A stretch of 64,000 bases of DNA from JBGPGW01 sp046349515 (GTDB lineage Bacteria > Pseudomonadota > Alphaproteobacteria > CADEGL01): contig JAXMCE010000005.1 in the NCBI GenBank assembly GCA_046349515.1, forward strand, positions 124,001 through 188,000, in the 5' to 3' direction. Positions 43,934 to 53,381 of this stretch are shown here, in pieces. The notes under the pieces were generated by a model. It was given only the letters and a program-made list of their open reading frames with translations, ran no database searches and was not told the DNA's origin. Every line of letters starts with the position of its first letter. Within the stretch, counting starts at the first letter, position 1. The position numbers and the translations under genes are program-made.

Positions 43934-44662
43934 TCAGCGCACCGGCGCCACCAGGACGTCGACATCGACGCTCACGCGGACCGTCTGATCACCGCCTTCG
44001 GCGACCGGAGGCGCCATCGCCGCCGCCATCATCTGATCCGACTCCATCCCCTTTGCCATGGGAAGGGGCCGGATCAGGGGGACGCCGCCGACGCGGAGTG
44101 CGCGGATGCGCACGACCGAGGACTCGGCCGCCTTGGCCAGGGCCCGCGCCCGTTCGAGCGCCTTGGATACCGCTTCCGCCTCCAGCTCCTGCTCTAATTT
44201 GCGCTGCATCTCGGGCGTCAACTCGAAGCCCATGCCGCTCATGGCGAGCCCGTCGGCCTGAAGGTCGCGGACGACGCCGAGCACGGCGTCGAAGTCGCCC
44301 GAGTAGACGCTGATGCTTTGGCTGCCCCGCCAGGTGACGATGCGGTTCTTGTCGGTGACCTGATAAATCGAGTAGGAGCCGGTCTCGGCCTTGACCGCGC
44401 TCGTGCGCTTCACGCGATCGAGGGCTTTTCCCATCCGCTTGTTGATCTCGTTCTGCACCTTGACCGGGTCGGGATCGCTGGCTTCGGCGCGGAGGGTCGC
44501 GCGCAGCCGGTCGCGCGGCACCGCGCGCTCGGCCGAGGTCGAAAACGTGATCACCGTGTTCGTCTCGTCGCGCCCTGTCGCCGGCTTCTCCTGGGCGCAG
44601 GCCATTCCGGCGACGGCGAGCATGGTGAGGAGGGCGAGAACTCCGGCGAATGTCGAGCGCAT
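43934..44662 (-). CDS. SIMPL-domain (DUF541) exported protein
   Basis: A 242-residue protein. The N-terminus MRSTFAGVLALLTMLAVAGMACAQE is a Sec signal peptide ending near ACA-QE, and the mature part has the DUF541 pattern (INKRMGKALDRVK, WRGSQSISVY, ELEAEAVSKALERARALAKA). Such proteins form oligomeric periplasmic shells or rings of unclear role. AAGGAG is 6 bases before the ATG. It is in the minus hopanoid arm, between hpnE and shc, an unusual place that suggests a role in hopanoid handling or simply envelope stress. Confidence 0.85.
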   Translation of the reverse strand: MRSTFAGVLALLTMLAVAGMACAQEKPATGRDETNTVITFSTSAERAVPRDRLRATLRAEASDPDPVKVQNEINKRMGKALDRVKRTSAVKAETGSYSIYQVTDKNRIVTWRGSQSISVYSGDFDAVLGVVRDLQADGLAMSGMGFELTPEMQRKLEQELEAEAVSKALERARALAKAAESSVVRIRALRVGGVPLIRPLPMAKGMESDQMMAAAMAPPVAEGGDQTVRVSVDVDVLVAPVR

Positions 44663-44742
44663 GGGATCTCCTTGAGTTGGCGGACCTCGGGCGGCCCGAG
44701 ATCGGGCGTCCGGCGCCATGGGATGACCGCCCGATGGCAAAT

Positions 44743-45990
44743 CTAAGGCGAGGCGGTCAGCTCGGCCGCTCGTTGGCCCGAGCGAATGGCTCCCTCAATC
44801 GTCGCAGGCAATCCGGTGTCGGTCCAGTCGCCCGCGAGGACGAGGTTCCGCCAGCGCGTCTGCGGCTTGGCACGGCGCGCCAATGTCGCGGGGATCTGGG
44901 CGAATGTTGCGCGCTTTTCCTTGACGATTCGGTAGGGCGGCATGGGATCGCGGGGGAGGCGCAAGGTCCGCGCGACGTCGGCCCAGAGCCGCGCCGCGAT
45001 CGCGCCGGCCGGTTCGTCGACGAGCGAATCGGCGGCGCTCACGGTGACCGAGACGATGGTGCCGCGCACGAAGAGCCAATGGGCGGTCGCGTTGACGAGG
45101 CCGATGAACGGGGATGCAGGCGCGACCGCGTGGGGCAGCCGATAGTGCGCGTTCACGATGGCGCGGAACTCCGTGGGTACCGCCAGGTCGGGAAGCAGGT
45201 CATGGGCGGCCGGAGGCGGAACGGCGAGGATCACGCGATCCGAGGCCGCGAGGGGGATACGCGTCCGCCCGAAATCGAGCGTCGTCAGGCGCTCGCCATC
45301 GCGATCGATCGCGCGCAGGCGCTGGTTGAAGCGGATCGTGGCGCCTGCCCGCTCGAGAAATCGCAAAGCAGGTTCGACGAAGCTCTGGCTGAGGCCATCT
45401 TTGGCGATCAGCGGTCGCGCAGCATCGCCGCCGCGGCCGAAAATCTCGACCATCACCGGCCACAAGAGACTTGCCGCTGCTTCCTCCGCGCCCGCATTGA
45501 GCACGGCGACGGCGAGCGGCTCCCAGAAGCGCTTGAAGGCGGCGCTCCTCGGCTCGAAACACGCGGCGATGGTGGCGTCGGCCCGAACGCAGCCGAGGCG
45601 GAGCGCACCGAGGTAGTCGCGCGCCCGGGTCATCGGCACGCGGCGGCTCGCCGCGAAAATCCACCACGGGATGCGTCCGCGGTTGGGCCGGACCGTCCAG
45701 CGCTCGTCCGTCGCGAGGTCGACGAAGGCGAACTCCGGTTCGACGGGACCGATGAGACTGTCCTCGCTTCCGATGGCGCGGAGAAAGGACATCGCCGACC
45801 GGTTGCCGGAGAGGAGAAGGTGGTTGCCGTTGTCGACGAGGCAGCCAAGCGCGTCGTCGTGGAACGAGCGGCAGCGGCCGCCGGCGTGACCGGCGCCTTC
45901 GTAGAGCGCGACACGGACTCCGCGCTCCGTTAGGCGAACGGCTGACGCGAGGCCGGCCAGGCCGGCGCCCACGATGTGTACCGTGGTCAT
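44743..45990 (-). CDS. hpnE: Hydroxysqualene dehydroxylase HpnE
   Basis: A 415-residue FAD-dependent amine-oxidase/desaturase-type protein with VGAGLAGLASAVRL at the N-terminus and the substrate-region motif DNGNHLLLSG. HpnE reduces hydroxysqualene to squalene, completing the HpnC/D/E route. It begins 19 bases after the hpnD stop. It precedes a SIMPL-domain gene. Confidence 0.95.
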   Translation of the reverse strand: MTTVHIVGAGLAGLASAVRLTERGVRVALYEGAGHAGGRCRSFHDDALGCLVDNGNHLLLSGNRSAMSFLRAIGSEDSLIGPVEPEFAFVDLATDERWTVRPNRGRIPWWIFAASRRVPMTRARDYLGALRLGCVRADATIAACFEPRSAAFKRFWEPLAVAVLNAGAEEAAASLLWPVMVEIFGRGGDAARPLIAKDGLSQSFVEPALRFLERAGATIRFNQRLRAIDRDGERLTTLDFGRTRIPLAASDRVILAVPPPAAHDLLPDLAVPTEFRAIVNAHYRLPHAVAPASPFIGLVNATAHWLFVRGTIVSVTVSAADSLVDEPAGAIAARLWADVARTLRLPRDPMPPYRIVKEKRATFAQIPATLARRAKPQTRWRNLVLAGDWTDTGLPATIEGAIRSGQRAAELTASP

Positions 45991-46009
45991 GCCGCCCAGG
46001 CCCTCCGCG

Positions 46010-46891
46010 CTAACCCAAACCGTAGCGCAAGCCGATCCACAGCTTCGTCAGTTTCGAGAGGCGGACGGGTCGATCGAGATCGCGCCAGCCGCGTGCGCAC
46101 AGCCGATCGAGGATTCGCCGGTACACCTCCAACATGACGACCGCCGGGCGCATGGGGGCGGATGCGCAATCGGCGACCGCCCGGCGCGCTTCGGCAAAGC
46201 GCGCGCGCGCCATGGCGGCCAGCTCGTCGCAGACGGCGGCAATGCCTGGCTCGGTCAGTGCCCCCGCCGGATCACGCGACCGGACACCGTGGCGCGTGAG
46301 CAACTCCTCCGGAAGGTACAGCCGCCCGCGCTGCGCATCCTCCGTGAGATCGCGAAGAATGTTGGTGAGTTGCAGGGCCTGGCCGAGATGGCGCGCGACG
46401 TCGCGCGCGCGCGGCTCGCCTGCGCCGAACGCCTTGATCGACAGCCGTCCGACGGCGCTCGCCACGCGGTCGCAGTAGAGCTCGAGCTCCTCGAGGGTTG
46501 GCGCGCACATGCCGGCGGCATCCATCTCCATGCCGTCGATGAGGGCGAGGAAATCCTCCCGCGCGAGGCCGTAGGTCTTCATGGGCTCAAGGAGCGCCTG
46601 TCCCGTCGGCCATTCCGGCCGGCCATGGAAGAGGCGGGCGATCTCCTCGCGCCAGGCCGCGAGGCGCACGCGCTTGTCGGCGACCGGTGCTTCGTCATCG
46701 GCGATGTCGTCCACTTCGCGGCAGAAGGCGTAGATGGCGAACATGGCGGCGCGCCGCGGCGGCGGCAGGAGGCGCATGGCCCAATAGAAGGACGTGCCGG
46801 AGGCCGCAACGACGTGGGAGACATGCGCCTCGGCGCTCCCTTCGCCGGACGCATCGGTCCGATGCATCGTTCCTGCGGCACTGCTGGCCAT
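46010..46891 (-). CDS. hpnD: Presqualene diphosphate synthase HpnD
   Basis: A protein of 293 residues of the squalene/phytoene synthase fold. The two Asp-rich motifs are REVDDIADD and ILRDLTEDA, with YLPEELL after. HpnD condenses two farnesyl diphosphates to presqualene diphosphate, which HpnC uses. ATG 46891 was preferred because a longer frame overlaps hpnB. hpnB lies 14 bases upstream. Confidence 0.93.
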   Translation of the reverse strand: MASSAAGTMHRTDASGEGSAEAHVSHVVAASGTSFYWAMRLLPPPRRAAMFAIYAFCREVDDIADDEAPVADKRVRLAAWREEIARLFHGRPEWPTGQALLEPMKTYGLAREDFLALIDGMEMDAAGMCAPTLEELELYCDRVASAVGRLSIKAFGAGEPRARDVARHLGQALQLTNILRDLTEDAQRGRLYLPEELLTRHGVRSRDPAGALTEPGIAAVCDELAAMARARFAEARRAVADCASAPMRPAVVMLEVYRRILDRLCARGWRDLDRPVRLSKLTKLWIGLRYGLG

Positions 46892-46905
46892 CGTGTTTGC
46901 GTGTC

Positions 46906-48093
46906 CTATCGGTCTTGGTGGTCCGGGCGCGCATTCGGGGCGGCCGGATAGGTTCGACCCTTCCAGGCTCCGCCGCGGCCCGCCCAGTGCGCGCGTGCCG
47001 AATCGATGGTCATGAGAACATAGAGGAAGCCGATGAACGGCAGCAACACGCTCTCCAGCGCCGGGCGGCCGTAGAGCCGCAGGGCCGGGACGTAGATAAG
47101 GGCCATGATTGTCCACGCTCCGGCGCCAAGGAGGAACGGCGCGGCTGACCCGCTCACCAATCCCCACGCGACCGCGGCCGGCGGAACAAAGAAGACGATG
47201 GTGAAGGCCAGCACCATGAGCGCGAGGAGCAGCACGGAGTGGCGAAGCTGGGTGAAGGCCGAGCGCGCGATCATGTGCCAGATTCCGGCGAGGCCCCGGT
47301 AGGGCCTGAGGCTCCGCACGTCGGTCGCGAGACCGAGCCAGATCGAGCCGTTGGGCTTGAGGCGGGAGGCGAGTTCGCAGTCGTCGATGATGGCGCCGCG
47401 GATGGCGGCGATCCCGCCCGCACGCTCGAGAGCTTCGCGCCGGACGAGCATGCAGCCGCCAGCGGCGCCTGCGACTCGGCTTCGCCGATCATTCACGCGC
47501 GGGAAGGGATAGAGCAGCTGAAAGAAATAGACGAAAGCCGGAATCAGTCGATGTTCCCAGAACGACCGGCAATGGAGACGCACCATGAGCGATACGAGAT
47601 CGTGGCCTTCGCGCTCGGCCTTGGCGACGAGCCGTCGCACATTGTCGCGCGGGTGGCGGATGTCGGCGTCGGTCAGGAGAGCGTAGCGCGCATCGGGCGC
47701 GCAGAGCGCCGCTTCGCGCAAGCCGGCCGACACGGCCCATAGTTTTCCGACCCAGCCGGCTTCGAGCGGCGGCGCTGTCACGATCGTCAGGCGATCGGCC
47801 CGGCCCGCGGCCTCTGCCGCGGCGCGCGCGGCTGCGGCGGTCCCGTCGCTGCTGCGATCGTCGACGAGCACGACGTGGAAGAGCCCTGGATAGTCCTGGC
47901 TCACCAGCGAGGCGATCGCTTCGCCGATGACGTCCGCTTCATCGCGCGCGGGGACGACGGCAACGACGCTTGGCGCGGGCAGGCCTGTCTCCGGCTCTGG
48001 CCCGATGCGCTGGTCCGCGCGCCAGTAGCGGCCGTGTCCCAGGGCCAGGTAGATCCAGGCGAGCCCGGACAGCGTTGCGGCGAGCGTGAGCAA
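46906..48093 (-). CDS. hpnB: Hopene-associated glycosyltransferase HpnB
   Basis: A 395-residue GT2 enzyme. It has an N-terminal membrane helix, then the nucleotide-sugar domain with VVPARDEADVIGEA and the DDRSSDGT motif, a second metal-binding Asp in LLTDADIRH, and three C-terminal hydrophobic segments. HpnB is a conserved hopanoid-locus glycosyltransferase with unproven substrate. The start is TTG (no ATG is available); it begins six bases after the PhyH stop. Confidence 0.9.
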   Translation of the reverse strand: MLTLAATLSGLAWIYLALGHGRYWRADQRIGPEPETGLPAPSVVAVVPARDEADVIGEAIASLVSQDYPGLFHVVLVDDRSSDGTAAAARAAAEAAGRADRLTIVTAPPLEAGWVGKLWAVSAGLREAALCAPDARYALLTDADIRHPRDNVRRLVAKAEREGHDLVSLMVRLHCRSFWEHRLIPAFVYFFQLLYPFPRVNDRRSRVAGAAGGCMLVRREALERAGGIAAIRGAIIDDCELASRLKPNGSIWLGLATDVRSLRPYRGLAGIWHMIARSAFTQLRHSVLLLALMVLAFTIVFFVPPAAVAWGLVSGSAAPFLLGAGAWTIMALIYVPALRLYGRPALESVLLPFIGFLYVLMTIDSARAHWAGRGGAWKGRTYPAAPNARPDHQDR

Positions 48094-48099
48094 TCGGCC

Positions 48100-48852
48100 C
48101 TAGACCCGGAAAACGTAGGTCTTGCCGGGTTCTCGTTCGATGTCCGGCGGCAGATTCTTGTGTTTGTCGGCGTAGTAGCGGAGACGATGGTCGCCTGCCG
48201 AGCGGCGGTTGTAGGTGATGTAGAGAATCCGGCGCTCCTTGCCCGTGCGATTGGGGCCCGATTGGTGCGGCGCGTAGGAATCGAACAGCACCACGTCGCC
48301 CGGCATGGTCGGGTACGCCTTGAAGGTCATGCCTTCCATCTCGGCGGGTGTGAGAGGCTTCCACTCCTCGCCGATGAGGCCGCGTTTGTGCTGGCCGGGC
48401 GCGAATTCGAGACAGCCGTTCTCTGTCGTCGAGGCATCGATGCTGACCATCGCCGTGATGAAGAGTTCCGCATACGTCCCCCAGCCCGCTTGCTGGTCCT
48501 GGTGCGGTTTGAAGCCGTCGCCACCCGGCTTCTTGAAATTGATCTTGTCCTTGAACAGCACGGCGGGCTCGCCGAACAGCGCGTCCGCAAGTGCGCGCAG
48601 GGGTCCGTCGAGAAATGCGGCGAACGCCGCGTGAAAGGGATAGAAATTCTCGATGCGCTGGATGATCCGTTTGCCGGGCGCCGTCAGGCTGTCTTCGCGA
48701 TAGACCCAGTGTCGGCCCGGAACTTCCGGCATGGCTTCGAGTTCATCGGTCCACGCCGCGATCTTCGCCATGTCGGCGGCGCCGAAGAAGCCGCTGAGGA
48801 CGACGTAGCCATCGCGGGCGAAGGTGGTGATGTCACGCTCGCTCAGTCGCAC
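48100..48852 (-). CDS. PhyH-like Fe(II)/2-oxoglutarate dioxygenase
   Basis: A 250-residue phytanoyl-CoA dioxygenase-family protein. The metal triad is visible as FKPHQDQQ (His-x-Asp) and the distal His in SYAPHQSG; a later Arg in KERRILYITYN would bind 2-oxoglutarate. It hydroxylates an unactivated carbon. It is embedded in the hopanoid operon between hpnC and hpnB, which is not part of the standard hpn set, so hydroxylation of a hopanoid or its side chain is possible. PhnY-type phosphonate hydroxylases belong to the same fold. GTG start, 102 bases after hpnC. Confidence 0.85.
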   Translation of the reverse strand: MRLSERDITTFARDGYVVLSGFFGAADMAKIAAWTDELEAMPEVPGRHWVYREDSLTAPGKRIIQRIENFYPFHAAFAAFLDGPLRALADALFGEPAVLFKDKINFKKPGGDGFKPHQDQQAGWGTYAELFITAMVSIDASTTENGCLEFAPGQHKRGLIGEEWKPLTPAEMEGMTFKAYPTMPGDVVLFDSYAPHQSGPNRTGKERRILYITYNRRSAGDHRLRYYADKHKNLPPDIEREPGKTYVFRV

Positions 48853-48954
48853 GTGTCCTCGTCATCGCTCGTTTCGGCGTGAGGCGCGAAGAATGGCGGA
48901 TGCGCCAGCGGCTGACAAGCGCGTCGGCCGCTCGCCGGTGACGGGCGCACGGGA

Positions 48955-49845
48955 TCACAACCAGGCGCGTACAACGCCTTTGGCGCAACACCCGATGAAC
49001 TGGAGACGGGACAACTCGACCCGTTCGGCCACGGGATCGCGCTGCCGCAGTGCGCGAAGAAGCCGGACCGCGATCGCGACGATGGCCGCCGATTCCATGG
49101 CGAGCCGCCGGTCGCGCAAACGCCGGGGCAGCGTGCGCGCGAGGTCAAGGAGGGTATCGGTCGCATCCAACGTCCGGTCGAGCACGCGCCGCAGGGCGGG
49201 CGACGACTGCGGCGCGCGGAGCGCCTCGACCGACGTGCCTTCGGCCGTCATCCAGATCTGCGGCAAATAGACGCGGTCGAGGGCGAGGAAGTCCGCCTTG
49301 CAGTCCTGCAGGTGGTTGAGCACCTGAAGCGCGTTGCAGAGAGCGTCCGATGCGGGATAGCCGTCCTTCGATTCGCCGTGAAGGTCGAGGAGATAGCGGC
49401 CGACGGGCGACGCCGAGAGGTAGCAATAGCCCATCAGGTCGTCCCAGTCGGTGTAGCGCAGCTTGATCGCGTCCTGCTTGAAGGCCGCGATGAGGTCGAG
49501 GCAATGCTGAATGGGGACATGGGTCTCGATGAGACTCGCGCGGATGCTATGCGCCTTTGCGAATCGAGCATCGTCGGTCCGGTCGCCGCGGATCGCATCG
49601 GCAAATCCGTCGAGGCGCTCGATCTTGTCCTCGGGTGCGAGACGCGGATTGTCGGCGATGTCGTCGATGGCGCGCGCGAAGGCATAGAAGACGGCGACGT
49701 GCGGGCGCAAGCGGGCAGGCAAGAGCCACGAGCCGACGGGGAAGTTCTCGTCGCCCGCGCCTTTGCCCGAGGGTGTTTCGGCCGCAGCCGTCGCGGACCG
49801 CGCCCCGTTGGTCGTGCCGTGAATGTCGCGGACCGCATCAGCCAT
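48955..49845 (-). CDS. hpnC: Hydroxysqualene synthase HpnC
   Basis: A 296-residue squalene/phytoene-synthase-fold protein with the first Asp-rich motif RAIDDIADN and the HpnC-type second one, HLQDCKADF, plus YLP. It turns presqualene diphosphate into hydroxysqualene. It starts 11 bases after the yhhQ stop, so both may share a transcript. A pseudo signal-like polar N-terminus of about 35 residues precedes the fold. Confidence 0.95.
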   Translation of the reverse strand: MADAVRDIHGTTNGARSATAAAETPSGKGAGDENFPVGSWLLPARLRPHVAVFYAFARAIDDIADNPRLAPEDKIERLDGFADAIRGDRTDDARFAKAHSIRASLIETHVPIQHCLDLIAAFKQDAIKLRYTDWDDLMGYCYLSASPVGRYLLDLHGESKDGYPASDALCNALQVLNHLQDCKADFLALDRVYLPQIWMTAEGTSVEALRAPQSSPALRRVLDRTLDATDTLLDLARTLPRRLRDRRLAMESAAIVAIAVRLLRALRQRDPVAERVELSRLQFIGCCAKGVVRAWL

Positions 49846-49856
49846 CGCGCTGCCGT

Positions 49857-50561
49857 TCAGTTGGATAGAGCGAAGGGATTGAACCGGGTGCCCCGGTCAT
49901 AGGTATCGATCCCCTCCACGCGCTTCAAATACCCGACAACAATATAAGTGAGCGGCGTCGCTGCCGCCTCGTAGAGGCATTTGGCGGCCCATTGCACGAG
50001 GATGATCTCCCCAATGACGGCCGACGGCATGGCGCCGGCGAAGGCCAGCGTCACGAACACAGTCGTGTCGGCGGCTTGGCCCACGAGCGTCGAGCCGATC
50101 GTCCGGGTCCACAGCCAGCGGCCCTCGGTCGCGATCTTCATCTTGGCCAGCACATAGGCGTTGAGGAATTCGCCGACGAGGAAGGCACTGAAGGACGCGA
50201 GAAGGATGCGCGGGGTCGAGCCGAGGATCGCATCATAGGCCGCCTGCTTGTCCCAGAAGGCTGGCGCGGGCAGGGCGCCCGCGAGGGCGGTCGCGGCGAC
50301 GAACAGGAGATTGGCGAAGAAACCGAGCCAAATGACGAGCCGCGTCGCCTTGTAGCCATACACCTCCGTCAGCACGTCGCCGATGATGTAGCTGACGGGA
50401 AAGATGATGACGCCGGCGGTGAGCACGAGCCCGGCCACGTCCACGATCTTGACGGCGATGATGTTTGAGGTCACGAGGCAGGCCGCGAACAGCACTGCGA
50501 TCGCGACGAAACGCGCCGAATAGGGACCGCGTTGCGGCGAGGGTTGTTGGCGTTCGGCCAT
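49857..50561 (-). CDS. yhhQ: Queuosine precursor transporter YhhQ (VUT family)
   Basis: A 234-residue membrane protein with six hydrophobic segments. The early IIAVKIVDV, then FPVSYIIGDVLTEVYGY, is the signature of the COG1738/VUT family, which imports queuosine precursors preQ0/preQ1. It lies head-to-head with queA and next to tgt, queF and queG, which fits that role. The gene is 11 bases from hpnC and could act as the head of the minus-strand hopanoid transcript. Confidence 0.92.
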   Translation of the reverse strand: MAERQQPSPQRGPYSARFVAIAVLFAACLVTSNIIAVKIVDVAGLVLTAGVIIFPVSYIIGDVLTEVYGYKATRLVIWLGFFANLLFVAATALAGALPAPAFWDKQAAYDAILGSTPRILLASFSAFLVGEFLNAYVLAKMKIATEGRWLWTRTIGSTLVGQAADTTVFVTLAFAGAMPSAVIGEIILVQWAAKCLYEAAATPLTYIVVGYLKRVEGIDTYDRGTRFNPFALSN

Positions 50562-50653
50562 CGCTGATTCCTTCGTCGGCACGTGGGAGTTCGTGTAAGT
50601 TGCCGCGTGCCCTGGGTCAAGAACATGTCCTGCTTCGATGGCGCGGCCCGCCG

Positions 50654-51727
50654 ATGGTAAGCGAATCCCTCTCTCGGCTCGACGCCTACGATTTCGACCT
50701 GCCGGCCGAGCTGATCGCGGAACGACCGGCAGTCCCGCGCGATTCGGCCCGGCTTCTCGTCGTCGGCTCGGCCGTTGGCGGCCTTGCGGCACTCGAGGAC
50801 CGCACGGTGCGGGACTTGCCCCAGCTTCTGTCGCCGGGCGACGTGCTGGTCGCCAACGATACGCGGGTCGTTCCGGCACGGCTCGAAGGGCAGCGCGGTG
50901 CCGCGCACATCGAGCTGACCTTGCACCGGCGCCTTGGCGCCGACCGGTGGCTGGCCTTCGCGCGACCGGCGAAGCGGCTTCGTGTCGGCGACCGAATCGA
51001 GTTCGCAGGCGATCTCGCGGCGAGTGTCGCCGAGAAGGGCGAGGAGGGCGAGGTTCGGCTCCAATTCGATCGCGCGGGGGCCGCGCTCGAGGAGGCGCTC
51101 GAGCGGCACGGCGCTATGCCCCTTCCGCCCTACATCCGGCGCCCCGAGGGACCCGATGCGCGCGACCGTCTGGACTACCAAACGCTGTTCGCGCGCGTGC
51201 CGGGGGCCGTCGCGGCGCCGACCGCGGGGCTCCACTTCACGCCCGCCTTGATCGAAGCGCTCGACCGGCGCGGTGTCGCGCGCGCGACCCTCACGCTCCA
51301 TGTCGGCGCGGGCACGTTTCGGCCGATCCGGGTGGACGATCTCGCCCAGCACCGGATGGAGCCCGAGCCCGTCGAGCTGAACGAGGCCGCCGTCGCCGCG
51401 ATCGAGGCGGCGCGCGCAACCGGCGGTCGTGTCGTCGCCGTGGGTTCGACCGCCCTGAGGGCGCTCGAGGCTGCCACGGGCACCGACGGACGTCTGCGTC
51501 CCTATCATGGGGAGACGAACCTCTTCATCAGGCCCGGCTATCGCTTCAAGATCGTCGACAGGCTCATGACGAATTTTCACCTGCCGCGCTCGACCCTTTT
51601 CGTGCTGGTCGCGGCCTTCGCCGGCCTTGGCCGCATGCGCGAAGCCTATGCGCATGCCATCCGGGAGCGTTACCGCTTCTACTCCTATGGTGATTGCTGT
51701 CTTCTCGACAGGGCAGAGGGGTTATGA
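50654..51727 (+). CDS. queA: S-adenosylmethionine:tRNA ribosyltransferase-isomerase QueA
   Basis: A 357-residue protein. Family segments are FDLPAELIAERPA at the start, VANDTRVVPARL, AAPTAGLHFTP, THHVGAGTF-like (LHVGAGTFRPI) and NLFIRPGYRF. It makes epoxyqueuosine from 7-aminomethyl-7-deazaguanine in tRNA, using the ribosyl part of SAM. The 3' ATGA overlap couples it to tgt. A frame upstream of the ATG is not conserved. Confidence 0.96.
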   Translation: MVSESLSRLDAYDFDLPAELIAERPAVPRDSARLLVVGSAVGGLAALEDRTVRDLPQLLSPGDVLVANDTRVVPARLEGQRGAAHIELTLHRRLGADRWLAFARPAKRLRVGDRIEFAGDLAASVAEKGEEGEVRLQFDRAGAALEEALERHGAMPLPPYIRRPEGPDARDRLDYQTLFARVPGAVAAPTAGLHFTPALIEALDRRGVARATLTLHVGAGTFRPIRVDDLAQHRMEPEPVELNEAAVAAIEAARATGGRVVAVGSTALRALEAATGTDGRLRPYHGETNLFIRPGYRFKIVDRLMTNFHLPRSTLFVLVAAFAGLGRMREAYAHAIRERYRFYSYGDCCLLDRAEGL

Positions 51728-52854
51728 GCGGGATCGGATTCGCGGTCTTCGCGCGATCGGCGCGCGCGCGGCGGGGGCGCATCACGACGGCGCACGGCAC
51801 CGTGGAGACTCCGGCCTTCATGCCGGTCGGCACGGCCGCGACGATCAAGGCCATGACGGCCGAGGCGGTCAAGGCGACGGGCGCCGAGATCGTGCTCGGC
51901 AATACGTATCACCTGATGCTCCGGCCCGGCGCCGAGCGGGTGGAGCGCCTGGGCGGCCTCCACCGCTTCATGAACTGGCCGGGACCGATCCTGACCGATT
52001 CGGGCGGCTTCCAGGTCATGTCTCTCGCGCAGCTCCGCGAGATCGACGAGTCGGGCGTGCGATTCCAATCCCATATCGACGGCGCGCGCGAGATGCTGAC
52101 GCCCGAGCGCGCGACCGACATCCAGCGCCGGCTCGATTCGACGATCACCATGGTGCTCGACGAGTGCACCTCCTGGCCGATCGAGCGCGAGCCGGCGGCC
52201 CTATCCATGCGGCGGTCGATGCGCTGGGCCGAACGTTGCAAGGCGGCCTTCGCGGCCCGTCCGGGTTACGGTCTCTTCGGGATCGTGCAGGGAAGCGTCT
52301 ATCCCGATTTGCGCGCCGAGTCCGCGGAGACTCTCGTCAAGATCGGCTTCGACGGCTACGCGATCGGCGGGCTCGCCGTGGGCGAGGGGCGCGCGCCGAT
52401 GCTCGACACCGTCCGCCAGACGGCCGCCCTCCTGCCCGAGGACAGGCCGCGCTATTTCATGGGCATCGGCCGCCCCGAGGACATCGTCGAATCGGTGGCG
52501 CTCGGCATCGACATGTTCGACTGCGTCATTCCGACGCGCTCGGGCCGCACCGGACAGGCGTTCACGCGGCGCGGCACCCTCAACATTCGCAATGCCCGCC
52601 ATGCCGAGGATCCGCGTCCGTTGGATGAGGCCTGCCAGTGCCCTTCTTGCCGGGCATACAGCCGCGCCTACATCCACCACCTCGTGCGGTCGGAGGAAAT
52701 ACTGGGGATCGTGCTCCTGAGCTGGCACAACCTTTTCTACTACCAGGACCTGATGCGCGAGATCCGGGCCTCGATCGAGGCCGATCGGTTCGCGGCCTTC
52801 GCCGCTCTGTTCGAAGAGGAGCGGACGCGGGGCGATGTCGAGCCGATCCAGTAA
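51724..52854 (+). CDS. tgt: tRNA-guanine transglycosylase
   Basis: A 376-residue TIM-barrel enzyme with the active-site Asp regions LTDSGGFQVMSLA and DCVIPTRSGRTG, and the zinc motif CQCPSCRAYSRAYIHH. It swaps guanine 34 for preQ1 in tRNAs with GUN anticodons. It overlaps queA by 4 bases. Confidence 0.97.
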   Translation: MSGIGFAVFARSARARRGRITTAHGTVETPAFMPVGTAATIKAMTAEAVKATGAEIVLGNTYHLMLRPGAERVERLGGLHRFMNWPGPILTDSGGFQVMSLAQLREIDESGVRFQSHIDGAREMLTPERATDIQRRLDSTITMVLDECTSWPIEREPAALSMRRSMRWAERCKAAFAARPGYGLFGIVQGSVYPDLRAESAETLVKIGFDGYAIGGLAVGEGRAPMLDTVRQTAALLPEDRPRYFMGIGRPEDIVESVALGIDMFDCVIPTRSGRTGQAFTRRGTLNIRNARHAEDPRPLDEACQCPSCRAYSRAYIHHLVRSEEILGIVLLSWHNLFYYQDLMREIRASIEADRFAAFAALFEEERTRGDVEPIQ

Positions 52855-52855
52855 C

Positions 52856-52877
52856 CGCCGGAGGTCTCCGGCGATTT
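52856..52877 (+). terminator. Hairpin after tgt
   Basis: CGCCGGA (52856-52862) pairs with TCCGGCG (52867-52873) across a four-base loop, followed by ATTT. It starts 2 bases after the tgt stop and precedes queF by 39 bases. The U tract is short, so it may only partly stop transcription. Confidence 0.45.
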
Positions 52878-52916
52878 GGCTTGGAGCCGCGCGCCTTCGA
52901 ATCGTAGTCTCGGGTC

Positions 52917-53381
52917 ATGAAAATCGCCCAACGCAAGCGGCTGACGCAGCTTGGCCGGCCGACCGCTCTCCCGGCTTCGCCCGAGCGAGCGATCCTCGAA
53001 CGCGTGCCGAATCCGGAGCCGGGGACGACCTATCTCGTGCGCTTCACCTGCCCGGAATTCACCTGCCTTTGCCCGATCACGGGCCAGCCCGATTTCGCGC
53101 AGCTGGTGATCGACTACGTGCCGCGCGCGCACCTCGTCGAGAGCAAGTCCTTGAAGCTTTACCTCGGCTCGTTCCGCAACCACGGCGCGTTCCACGAAGC
53201 GACGACCCTCGCGATCGCGAAGCGGTTGGAGAAGACGCTCAAGCCCCGTTGGCTTAGGATCGGCGGCTACTGGTATCCGCGCGGAGGGATGCCGATCGAT
53301 GTCTTCTATCAAAGCGGCCCGCCGCCCAAGGGCCTCTGGCTCCCCGACCAAGGTGTCGCGGCCTACCGCGGGCGCGGCTAA
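52917..53381 (+). CDS. queF: NADPH-dependent 7-cyano-7-deazaguanine reductase
   Basis: A 154-residue T-fold protein with the catalytic Cys in FTCPEFTCLCPITGQPDF (Cys paired with Asp) and the NADPH motif ESKSLKLYLGSFRN. It reduces preQ0 to preQ1, the substrate for Tgt. It is the unimodular short type. Its last 83 bases overlap queG if the latter starts at 53299. Confidence 0.97.
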   Translation: MKIAQRKRLTQLGRPTALPASPERAILERVPNPEPGTTYLVRFTCPEFTCLCPITGQPDFAQLVIDYVPRAHLVESKSLKLYLGSFRNHGAFHEATTLAIAKRLEKTLKPRWLRIGGYWYPRGGMPIDVFYQSGPPPKGLWLPDQGVAAYRGRG

